Notes under the pieces: model-generated
What the model saw: only the letters and a program-made list of their open reading frames with translations
Databases searched by the model: none
What the model was told of the DNA's origin: nothing
NCBI GenBank assembly: GCA_051745935.1
Contig: JBNJEM010000111.1
Span: 1-15,315, forward strand
Direction: 5' to 3'
DNA from: JBNJEM01 sp051745935
Lineage (GTDB): Bacteria; Planctomycetota; Planctomycetia; Pirellulales; Pirellulaceae
Length of the DNA stretch: 15,315 nt
Program-made: the position numbers and the translations under genes
In this document: piece by piece, positions 6,160 through 13,595 of the stretch
Numbering within the stretch: the first letter of the stretch is position 1
Layout of the letters: every line of letters begins with the position of its first letter

Positions 6160-8337
6160 TCATTCGCTCGTGAATCGCGGCATCGTGTCGGTGGCGCTGG
6201 TCAGTAGCTGCCGGGCGGCGTTCAACATGGTGCGCCGGAGTTCGAAAGCCACGCACGCGTGGCTGGCGAGTGTGTAGTGAGTGCCACCGCCACAACGGCG
6301 GGGCAGGGTTTCGGGGTGCGAGGTATCGAACAGCGGGTACCAGTGTTGGTGTTTTTCAAGCCGCGGCAGTTTTAGTTCGACCTTGTGATCCTCGGCACTG
6401 AAAAAGAACAGCACCGTGGTTCCGGAGATCAGTTGTCCCCGTTCATCGAATTCATCCATCTGGCCGTTCAGGCAGACGCCAAGGACCCGAACCCCGGTGG
6501 CGTGCCAGTCCGTATCCGTCATCGGATGTCCGCGATGCGTGAGCCAAACAATGTCTTTTGCGGATTCTCCACAAATCGGACGTCCTTGAAAGAATTGCCG
6601 CCGCCGTAGAACGGGGTTTTCAGCTCGCAGCTTGGTCAACTTGGCAACGAATTCGTATAGTTCTTGCTGCTCACTACCGAGAGCCCAGTTCAGCCAATTC
6701 AATTCATTATCCTGGCAGTATGTATTGTTGTTCCCTTGCTGCGTGTGTCCCAATTCGTCGCCACTTCGAATCATGGGAACGCCTTGCGAGAGCATGAGGG
6801 TGGCCAGGAAATTCCTCACCTGTCGACGTCTTAACGCCAGAATAGCCGCTGATTCGGTTTCTCCTTCTTGCCCGCAGTTCCAGCTGAGGTTGTGCGGATC
6901 GCCGTCCTTTCCGTTTTCTCCATTGATCTCATTGTGTTTCTCGTTGTAACTGACCAGATCGCGAAGACAAAACCCGTCATGCGAGGTCACGAAATTGATG
7001 CTGGCGTGCGGGCGGCGCCCGCTATTCTCGTATAGGTCGCTGCTGCCGCAAAGGCGAGTGGCGAACTCGGAAACGGCATCGCCGTCCCCGCGCCAAAAAC
7101 GGCGGACCGTATCCCGGTATTTGCCATTCCATTCGGTCCAGAGGACCGGAAAGTTCCCGACTTGATAGCCTCCTTCGCCGAGATCCCAGGGCTCCGCGAT
7201 CAATTTCACTTGCGAGAGAATCGGGTCTTGATGAATGATGTCGAAGAACGCGCCCAGGCGGTCCACTTCGAGCAGTTCGCGGGCCAGCGTGCTTGCCAGG
7301 TCAAACCGAAATCCGTCGACATGCATCTCGGTGACCCAGTACCGGAGACTGTCCATGATCAGCTGCAGCACCTGGGGACAGAGCATGTTGAGCGTGTTGC
7401 CGCATCCCGTGAAATCCGTGTAATAGCGTGGGTTCTCGGCCGTCAGCCGGTAATAGGAGGCGTTGTCAATGCCGCGCAGCGACAGCGTGGGACCCAGATG
7501 ATTGCCTTCGCCAGTATGGTTATAGACGACATCCAGGATGACCTCGAGTCCCGCGCGATGTAAACGCCGCACCATTTTCTTGAATTCTCGGACCGCGTTC
7601 CGGGGAAACGCGGCGTAACGGGTATCGGGCGCAAAATAAGAAAGGGTGTTGTAGCCCCAGTAGTTCGTGAGGCCGCGCTCCACCAGTTGCCGATCGTCAA
7701 CATGATGGTGAACCGGAAGCAATTCAACGGCCGTTACCCCCAATCGCCGAAAATGCCGAATTAACGGGCGGGAAGCCAAGCCGGCATAAGTGCCTCGCAA
7801 CCGGGGAGGGACGTCGGGATGCCGCATGGTCAAGCCGCGCACATGGGTCTCGTAGATCACCGTCTTGTGCCATGGCGTTCCCGGCGAGCGGTCCCCTGTC
7901 CAGCGAAAACGGGGGTCGATGACGACCGCCAAGGCCGCGTTCTCCATGTTGTCCTGAATGTCCAGCGACAGATCCTGGCGGCTATCCCCCACTTGATAAC
8001 CGAACATGGAATCCGACCAGCGGATATCACGGCCTATCAGCTTCGCATAGGGATCCGTCACGACTTTATTGGGATTGAAGCGGTGCCCGTGTTCCGGACT
8101 GTAGGGACCATGGACGCGATACCCGTAAAGCTGTCCCGGACGCACGTCGGGCAGGTAACAGTGCCATACCAGATTCGTCTGCTCGCGCATGGGAAGGCAA
8201 TCGCACTCCGCCATCGTAGCGCGATCAAACAAACACAATTCAACACGCGTGGCGTGCTCGGAAAAAAGCGCGAAGTTAACGCCGTTTCCGTCCCACGTGG
8301 CGCCCAGCGGATACGGGCGGCCTGGCCAAATTCTCAT
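6160..8337 (-). CDS. glgX: Glycogen debranching enzyme, GlgX/TreX type
   Basis: This 725-residue cytoplasmic GH13 enzyme hydrolyses alpha-1,6 branches of glycogen or related alpha-glucans. An N-terminal CBM48-like domain (about 8-100, PYPLGATWDGNGVNFALFSE) precedes the catalytic barrel. The catalytic triad is visible: nucleophile D346 in DGFRFDLAS, acid/base E382 in LIAEPWDLGEGGY, and D454 in TSHDGFCLRDLVSYNEKHN. YNHTGEGN in the first conserved region is also present. Length and order are normal for GlgX/TreX; an isoamylase is the close alternative. The ATG at 8337 is preceded by AGGATAGGAA, a good ribosome site. The gene stands alone, with no glgA, glgB, glgC or glgP in the window. It converges on the cytochrome gene, with a family A array in between. 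Confidence 0.95.
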   Translation of the reverse strand: MRIWPGRPYPLGATWDGNGVNFALFSEHATRVELCLFDRATMAECDCLPMREQTNLVWHCYLPDVRPGQLYGYRVHGPYSPEHGHRFNPNKVVTDPYAKLIGRDIRWSDSMFGYQVGDSRQDLSLDIQDNMENAALAVVIDPRFRWTGDRSPGTPWHKTVIYETHVRGLTMRHPDVPPRLRGTYAGLASRPLIRHFRRLGVTAVELLPVHHHVDDRQLVERGLTNYWGYNTLSYFAPDTRYAAFPRNAVREFKKMVRRLHRAGLEVILDVVYNHTGEGNHLGPTLSLRGIDNASYYRLTAENPRYYTDFTGCGNTLNMLCPQVLQLIMDSLRYWVTEMHVDGFRFDLASTLARELLEVDRLGAFFDIIHQDPILSQVKLIAEPWDLGEGGYQVGNFPVLWTEWNGKYRDTVRRFWRGDGDAVSEFATRLCGSSDLYENSGRRPHASINFVTSHDGFCLRDLVSYNEKHNEINGENGKDGDPHNLSWNCGQEGETESAAILALRRRQVRNFLATLMLSQGVPMIRSGDELGHTQQGNNNTYCQDNELNWLNWALGSEQQELYEFVAKLTKLRAENPVLRRRQFFQGRPICGESAKDIVWLTHRGHPMTDTDWHATGVRVLGVCLNGQMDEFDERGQLISGTTVLFFFSAEDHKVELKLPRLEKHQHWYPLFDTSHPETLPRRCGGGTHYTLASHACVAFELRRTMLNAARQLLTSATDTMPRFTSE

Positions 8338-8852
8338 TGGATTCCTATCCTGTATATTGCAAAAGCAGTATCTCTTTAGCTATCTGAAGAAGAACAGCGA
8401 ACCGGATGCCGCGGATCACCTCTCGCGCGCCCTGTTCAAGCGCAAGGCCAGGGTCCGCTCGGCCACGTGTTGAAATCGGCGTGGGAACTCGAGAGCGGCT
8501 TTTTGACGTTCCTTGCCCGCTTCAAGAACCGTTCCTGTAGACGGATTCTCTTCGCTGCCCTGGATCGAAAACACCGATTGCGAACATGAGCGGAACTTCG
8601 CCGACCCTCCTCCCGCCGCGTCGAAAAGCGTCTCCAGCCCCCCCACCATCGCGGCGGATCTCCAATCGTCAATACTAGTGGGTCCCGTGCCAGAAGGAAA
8701 CCTGAGTGGTTTTGTCATGGCTTCCCAGCCTTCCATGCTCAATGCTGTAGGATGTCCGCCTTTGTTCAACGGCAAGCCGAAAACAGGTACGATTACTGAA
8801 AGGCCCCAAAACGCCGGTCAAGCTGGTGGATTATCGCGACGCGTCGGTTCGT

Positions 8853-8896
8853 TGCGGCGATAAGCGTGAAACTCCAGCGGACAAGCCGGCGGCATC
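8853..8896 (+). repeat. Family B repeat, degenerate copy
   Basis: GCGGCGATAAGCGTGAAACT followed by CCAGCGG-ACAAG-CCGGCGG and CATCC aligns with the copy at 2991-3033. The ACAAG loop and flanking blocks are kept, but only five of seven stem pairs form. Confidence 0.5.
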
Positions 8897-9000
8897 CGGG
8901 GGCTGTCGCTTTTCGGTTTGAACAGCGAACGCAAAGATTCCTGGAGAATAAGGCCGGAGCATTCTTGGACGTCTTCAGTGGCCTCGAGGCAGTGGGGGGC

Positions 9001-9039
9001 GCGGTTCCAGTATGCGGTTCCAGTATGCGGTTCCAGTAT
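9001..9039 (+). repeat. 13-bp tandem repeat, three units
   Basis: GCGGTTCCAGTAT occurs three times in perfect tandem (9001-9013, 9014-9026, 9027-9039). It lies in non-coding sequence. It is a candidate slippage site and variable-number locus. Confidence 0.95.
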
Positions 9040-9443
9040 AATGTGGCTCCGAAAGTCGCTCGGTGCCAATCCGTGCCGGCCCGGGTGTGGGTGGTGTTGA
9101 GGGGAAGTTGGAATTGTTCCCGCTTTTGGCATCTCTCGCGGTTGACAACGTGTCGCGCGGCCAGTCAACTTGTCAGACTGGGTGGGTGCGAGTGGGTATT
9201 CATGGTTTCGACAGCAGCGCGAACAGGGATAACGGTTTGGCTGGTGGCTCGTGGAAGGCCTTGGGCGTATTGTTCCATGATCGAGCCCCCCTGCCCCGCT
9301 TCCTGCTGTTGCAATCGGTTGCGTGGCGACCCGAGGATCTTGATTCACATGGTTCGCGCGGGCGCTGCGGTGTGGGGGACGTGGGAAGATGAATGTGCCA
9401 TGGCGTCGGATAGAGTGAAGGGAAGACGAGGGGAGGCAGCGAA

Positions 9444-10466
9444 GTGCTGAAAGTCAGCGACGAATTTCGGCAACGGGTGGCGGAGTGGACGGCGCGGCCG
9501 ATGTTCGCTCTGTCAATCGTGTTCTTGATTCTGCTGGCGATCCTGCTCGTGCTGTGGGGAAACGTCCCCCTGTTCCTGTCCATGCGTGAAGAGCTGCAAG
9601 CCCGGCCATCGGCCTCGCTCTCGCAACAGGGGGGCATGGTTTGGATTTCACCGGAGACGGCCGCCCTCGCGGGCAGGAACTGCCTGTTGCTACTCGTCCT
9701 GATTTGGCCGATTTTCTGGCTGGAACTGGCGTTTCAATTCATGGTGCGTGACCGCGAGCCCCCCTTCTGGCGACGCCGGTATCACTCCCTTCTGATTTGC
9801 CTTTGTCCCCCCTTTCGCATGTGTGCTCGCAACCATGACATGAATGGCAAGATTTGGTTCCCCTCGCTCGGCTGGCGCGCGGTTGACAAGTCCCTCCGCG
9901 ACCAACTGGAAAAAGCGTTTAGTATCCCCATGGTGGTCATCGCGCTGGCAATTCTCCCCGTTCTTCTGGTCGAACTCGGCATGCGGGAGCTGGTGCTGAC
10001 GCGACCGTGGCTTCAGTTTCTGCTCCATGCCAGCACGGGCATCATTTGGTTCGCGTTCGCGGCCGAATTCATCGTCATGGTTTCGGTGGCGGAAAACAAG
10101 ATCAAGTACTGCAAGGAACATTGGCTGGATATCGCCATTATTCTACTGCCGTTCATCTCGTTTCTTCGTTCCCTCCGCGCCGTGCGAGCCATGCGTCTCG
10201 CGCGAGTAGCGAAAGTACAGCAGCTTTCCAAGATGGGCCGTATCTATCGGTTGCGAGGACTGATGATGCGGACCGTGCGAGCGTTGATGATCCTGGAACT
10301 GTTCAGCTGGATATTCCGTATCGGGCCCGAAAAGCGGCTGAAAAAACTGCGGGGAATTCTAGAGGAAAAGGAGCGCGAAGTCGCGTCGCTGCGGGCCCAG
10401 GTCGCCAGACTGGAAAAAGTGGTGGAGCAGAAACAGCAGCGGGAGTCGGGGGGCGAAACGGGCTAG
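9444..10466 (+). CDS. Membrane protein with pore-less voltage-sensor-like module
   Basis: This 340-residue inner-membrane protein is of the ion-transport type but I see no pore. Hydrophobic segments lie at 20-39, 79-100, 161-180, 190-215 and 227-240. The last three plus 241-257 resemble S1-S4 of a voltage sensor: E208 in S2, D229 in S3 (HWLDIAIILLPF), and an S4 with basic residues every third position (R242, R245, R248, R251, R254, K257). No selectivity-filter motif or pore helix follows. Instead comes a basic amphipathic stretch and a charged coiled coil (about 295-333). Between TM2 and S1 is a conserved-looking soluble segment (about 112-158) with several cysteines. The GTG start at 9444 follows GGGGAGG. 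It appears monocistronic. Whether it conducts ions is unknown. Confidence 0.75.
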   Translation: MLKVSDEFRQRVAEWTARPMFALSIVFLILLAILLVLWGNVPLFLSMREELQARPSASLSQQGGMVWISPETAALAGRNCLLLLVLIWPIFWLELAFQFMVRDREPPFWRRRYHSLLICLCPPFRMCARNHDMNGKIWFPSLGWRAVDKSLRDQLEKAFSIPMVVIALAILPVLLVELGMRELVLTRPWLQFLLHASTGIIWFAFAAEFIVMVSVAENKIKYCKEHWLDIAIILLPFISFLRSLRAVRAMRLARVAKVQQLSKMGRIYRLRGLMMRTVRALMILELFSWIFRIGPEKRLKKLRGILEEKEREVASLRAQVARLEKVVEQKQQRESGGETG

Positions 10467-10655
10467 TTCCGGGCCACGGCCAAAGATTCGGGGGCCACTG
10501 GCTCCGCCCGTGTTCCTTCGCCCAACCCGAAATCCAAGCGGTGACAGAGCAGTGGTTCAGTGCGCCACCGGCCATGAGCCCCTTGCGGACACAACAGGCT
10601 CGCGCGACGCGACAAAAGCTGCTTTCGCCCCCTGTTTTTGTGCCTTGAAACATGT

Positions 10656-10868
10656 TATACCGGTCGCGGATGGTTTGGTCCGCCGCGAGTCCGACCAACG
10701 GGAGGACGGCTTGCGCCGGGCGTCGTTCCATCCGGAGAAATCCGACCGCCTGAAATATGCCGGTCGCGGATGAGTTTGTGCGCCGCGAGTCCGACCAACG
10801 GGAGGACGGCTTGCGCCGGGCGTCGTTCCATCCGGAGAAATCCGACCGCCTGAAATATGCCGGTCGCG
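10656..10868 (+). repeat. Family A repeat, two-unit tandem array (locus 4)
   Basis: Cores at 10661-10755 and 10761-10855 are bordered by TATAC (10656-10660), TATGC (10756-10760) and TATGC (10856-10860), and end with an 8-base third start, CGGTCGCG. The two cores share locus-specific bases (GCGCCGGGCGTCG) and differ at only four positions. All four are inside the 13-nt hairpin loop (ATGGTTTGGTCCG versus ATGAGTTTGTGCG). The array follows the channel-like gene in the same direction. Confidence 0.9.
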
Positions 10869-10958
10869 AGCGTCCCTGATTACGATGGGTCGGCGTCGAC
10901 CGTGCGTGACCTCCGGCCATTCGCCCCGAACAGGCTCCGTGGCCTTGGTCTTGTTTCG

Positions 10959-10971
10959 CGTTCGGCGAACG
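10959..10971. promoter_or_regulatory. Palindrome upstream of araB, possible operator
   Basis: CGTTCG-G-CGAACG is a perfect 6-bp inverted repeat with a one-base centre, about 120 bp before the araB start. Position and symmetry would fit an operator, but a palindrome this short can arise by chance and no regulator gene is present to support it. Confidence 0.2.
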
Positions 10972-11088
10972 ACGGGTGTACCCAGTTCGTGACTCAACGA
11001 CCATGGCTGCGATCGGATGAGATAGGGCGCGGCACCCAAGGCGAGGTTGCCCGGATAGAACGTTCAACGATTCAACAGGTGGGATCCC

Positions 11089-12786
11089 ATGGGAAAGAGC
11101 ACTGGAAACCAATTCGCGATTGGAGTCGATTACGGTACCAACAGCGTGCGAGCGGTGGTAGTTGATGTTCGGGACGGCAACGAGATCGCACAATCGGTGT
11201 TTGACTATCCGAGCGGCGAGGCGGGGATTCTGCTCGACAGCAGCGATCCCAATCTGGCTCGCCAAAATCCCGCCGACTACATTGAAGGATTTTACCAATC
11301 GGTTCATGACGCGGTAAAAGCGGCCCAAAAGGAACGCGGTTTTCAATCGGAAAACGTGATTGGAATTGGGGTTGATACCACGGGATCAACGCCAATTCCG
11401 GTCGATCGCGACGGGATGCCTCTAGCCTTGAAGTCCACGTTCAAGAAGGATCTGGCGGCTCATGCGTGGCTGTGGAAAGACCACACGTCTTACGCCGAAG
11501 CGACGGAGATTACGGAACGAGCGCGGCGCGGCAAGGCGGGCTATTTGGACAAATGCGGGGGCTCCTATAGCAGCGAGTGGTACTGGTCCAAGATCTTGCA
11601 CTGTAAGCGGGTGGCGCCCCAGGTGTTTGCCGCCGCCTATGCGTGGGTCGAACTGGCTGATTTTATTCCCGGTTTCGTCACCGGCAATTTGGACCCCGAC
11701 ACCATGCCTCGTGGGATCTGTGCGGCGGGGCACAAAGCCATGTACCACGAGGATTGGGGCGGCCTGCCCCACAAGCAGTTTCTCAAGGGGGTCGATCCGG
11801 GATTGGCGCCGCTCCGCGACCACTTTGCCAAGCCGGCCGTGTGCGCGGACCAGAAAGCGGGCGAACTCACCTCCGAGGTGGCCAAGAAGGTCGGCCTTCC
11901 GCCCGGCATCGCGGTTTCCGTGGGGGCCTTCGATGCTCATATGGGCGCGGTGGGCGCGGGAATCAAGCCCGGAACGTTGGTGAAGATCATCGGGACGAGC
12001 ACCTGTGACATGATGGTGGCGCCGATGGACAGTCCCTTGCCCGATATCCCCGGTCTTTGCGGGATCGTTCCCGGGTCAATTCTGCCGGGCATGTACGGCC
12101 TGGAGGCGGGGCAGTCGGCCGTGGGCGATATCTTTAATTGGTTCGTGAAGTATTTGACGCCCGCCGCCTATACCGGGACGGGGGATCCTCACGCCAATCT
12201 GACCTCGGCGGCGGAGCGCTTGAAACCGGGAGAAAGTGGACTGCTCGCCTTGGACTGGAACAACGGAAACCGGACGATTCTTAATGATCAGCTGCTCACC
12301 GGTCTGCTGATTGGCCAGACCTTGCACACGGAGGCCTCGGAGGTCTATCGGGCGCTGATCGAAGCAACGGCGTTCGGTGCCCTGACCATCATCAATCGGT
12401 TCGAGGAATACGGCGTCAAGGTGAAGGAAGTCGTCAATTGTGGTGGCATCGCCGAAAAGAATCCATTTATCATGCAGGTTTACGCGGATGTTACCGGACG
12501 CCCCATGAAGGTCAGTCGCAGCGGCCAGACGTGTGCCCTGGGCGCGGCGATTTTCGGAGCGGTTGCCGGTGGGGGACATAAAACGGTCCGACAGGCTCAA
12601 CGGAAGATGACTGGAACGAAGCCGGAGTATTTTCGTCCTCGCAAGGCGGCTGTGCGCGTTTACGCGGAGCTGTACGAGCTGTATCGCGGGTTGCACGACG
12701 CCTTCGGAACCAAGGAGTGCGCCGGCCAGCTCGATTCGGTCATGAAGGAGTTGATTGCCATTCGCGAACGCAGCAGAAAGGGGTAA
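11089..12786 (+). CDS. araB: Ribulokinase
   Basis: This 565-residue FGGY-family kinase phosphorylates L-ribulose to L-ribulose-5-phosphate, the second step of arabinose use. The N-terminal ATPase phosphate loop is IGVDYGTNSVRAVV with D14. WLWKDHTSYAEA and GGSYSSEWYWSKILH match the ribulokinase substrate region. The catalytic aspartate is D282 in GAFDAHMGAVGAG, and GTSTCDMM begins the second ATPase lobe. The length is nearly that of E. coli AraB (566). The ATG at 11089 is preceded by AGGTGGGA, a good ribosome site. It is the first gene of araB-araD-araA, with only 9 bp to araD, so the two are co-transcribed and perhaps translationally linked. Confidence 0.96.
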   Translation: MGKSTGNQFAIGVDYGTNSVRAVVVDVRDGNEIAQSVFDYPSGEAGILLDSSDPNLARQNPADYIEGFYQSVHDAVKAAQKERGFQSENVIGIGVDTTGSTPIPVDRDGMPLALKSTFKKDLAAHAWLWKDHTSYAEATEITERARRGKAGYLDKCGGSYSSEWYWSKILHCKRVAPQVFAAAYAWVELADFIPGFVTGNLDPDTMPRGICAAGHKAMYHEDWGGLPHKQFLKGVDPGLAPLRDHFAKPAVCADQKAGELTSEVAKKVGLPPGIAVSVGAFDAHMGAVGAGIKPGTLVKIIGTSTCDMMVAPMDSPLPDIPGLCGIVPGSILPGMYGLEAGQSAVGDIFNWFVKYLTPAAYTGTGDPHANLTSAAERLKPGESGLLALDWNNGNRTILNDQLLTGLLIGQTLHTEASEVYRALIEATAFGALTIINRFEEYGVKVKEVVNCGGIAEKNPFIMQVYADVTGRPMKVSRSGQTCALGAAIFGAVAGGGHKTVRQAQRKMTGTKPEYFRPRKAAVRVYAELYELYRGLHDAFGTKECAGQLDSVMKELIAIRERSRKG

Positions 12787-12795
12787 GTCGGCGCG

Positions 12796-13485
12796 ATGTT
12801 GGAGCAGCTGAAAGCGGAAGTCTGCCAAGCGAATCTTGATCTGGTCGCTCATGGCCTTGTCACGCTCACGTGGGGAAACGTAAGTGGCTTAAGCGACGAT
12901 GGCGAACACGTGGTCATCAAGCCCAGTGGCGTGCCTCGCGATCGCATGCGGCCCGAGCAGATGGTTGTCGTGGATCTATCCGGCGCCGTGGTTGACGGTG
13001 AAATGCGTCCTTCATCGGATACGCCGACCCATGTGCTGGTGTACAAGTATTTCGCGGGGGTGCAAGGGGTGGCGCACACGCATAGCCGGCGGGCGACGGC
13101 GTTCGCTCAAGCACGCATGGAAATCCCGTGCTTGGGGACCACGCATGCCGATCATTTCTTTGGCGGCATACCGCTGACGCGCCCCTTGACCGAGCAGGAA
13201 GTAAGCACGGGGTACGAGGAGAACACGGGCAAGGTGATTGTCGAACGCTTCAGGGACCTCGACCCCATTGCAATGCCCGCCGTGCTGGTTGCTGATCACG
13301 GTCCCTTTATCTGGGGCACCAGCGCTTCCAACGCGGTTGAAAACGCGGTGGCCTTGGAGGCGGTGGCCGAAATGGCGGTAACCACGTACCAGCTTCGTCG
13401 GGACGCTCCACCCTTGGAATCCTACATGCTGGAAAAGCATTACCAGCGGAAGCACGGCACCGGAGCGTACTACGGACAACGATAG
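12796..13485 (+). CDS. araD: L-ribulose-5-phosphate 4-epimerase
   Basis: This 229-residue class II aldolase-family zinc enzyme converts L-ribulose-5-phosphate to D-xylulose-5-phosphate, feeding the pentose phosphate pathway. Family residues are all visible: WGNVS (26-30), KPSGV, SSDTPTH (73-79), zinc ligands H94 and H96 in AHTHSRRAT and H168 in VADHGPFIWG, the catalytic aspartate D119 in TTHADHFFG, and the C-terminal tyrosine in AYYGQR that acts from the neighbouring subunit in E. coli AraD. It aligns along nearly its full length with the 231-residue E. coli enzyme. The AAAGGGG at the end of araB serves as ribosome site. A 110-bp gap without visible signals separates it from araA. Confidence 0.96.
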   Translation: MLEQLKAEVCQANLDLVAHGLVTLTWGNVSGLSDDGEHVVIKPSGVPRDRMRPEQMVVVDLSGAVVDGEMRPSSDTPTHVLVYKYFAGVQGVAHTHSRRATAFAQARMEIPCLGTTHADHFFGGIPLTRPLTEQEVSTGYEENTGKVIVERFRDLDPIAMPAVLVADHGPFIWGTSASNAVENAVALEAVAEMAVTTYQLRRDAPPLESYMLEKHYQRKHGTGAYYGQR

Positions 13486-13595
13486 CCGGCCCCGGAGGAA
13501 CCGTTGAGTTTGCCCGCGGGAAATCGCTCAACGGCATACACGAACGCTTTTGGACCACGAAACCGCCTTATGCACGGGCATGGAGTAGATGAGAA

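Larger units (their letters stand above)
8338..9443. other. Spacer with no convincing gene
   Basis: About 1.1 kb between glgX and the channel-like gene. It carries a weak family B copy (8853-8896) and a 13-bp tandem repeat (9001-9039). The longest minus-strand frame (8416-8775, ending RRFQHVAERTLALRLNRARE) and plus-strand frames (8513-8863, 8866-9450) lack ribosome sites and recognisable domains. The plus-strand frame 8866-9450 overlaps the next gene's start by a few bases, which I take as chance. A TATACA on the minus strand close to the glgX start is too near the ATG and has no -35. Confidence 0.4.
10467..11088. other. Spacer before the ara operon
   Basis: The 190 bp after the channel-like gene show no clear terminator. 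The family A array 10656-10868 follows. The remaining 220 bp upstream of araB presumably hold the operon promoter, but I see no good -35/-10 pair and no match I can assign to a known arabinose-regulator site. Frames across the array are repeat translations, not genes. Confidence 0.4.

Noticed and set aside
5939..6207. Open frames across the family A arrays encoding SGWNAARRKPSSRWSDSRR-like peptides, also near 2640-2720, 10640-10860 and 15100-15240.
   Set aside because: They are translations of the repeat. The 100-bp period shifts the frame at each unit, there are no ribosome sites, and the DNA, not the peptide, is conserved.
8416..8775. Minus-strand frame of 119 residues downstream of the spacer repeats.
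   Set aside because: No ribosome site, no recognisable domain, and overlapping frames on both strands are equally open; typical of GC-rich spacer.
9142..9147. TTGACA as a -35 box for the channel-like gene.
   Set aside because: No -10-like hexamer lies 16-18 bp downstream, and it is 300 bp from the gene start.
10303..11346. Long minus-strand frame opposite the araB start and the repeat array.
   Set aside because: It is a shadow of araB, the repeat array and the channel-like gene's 3' end, with no family match.
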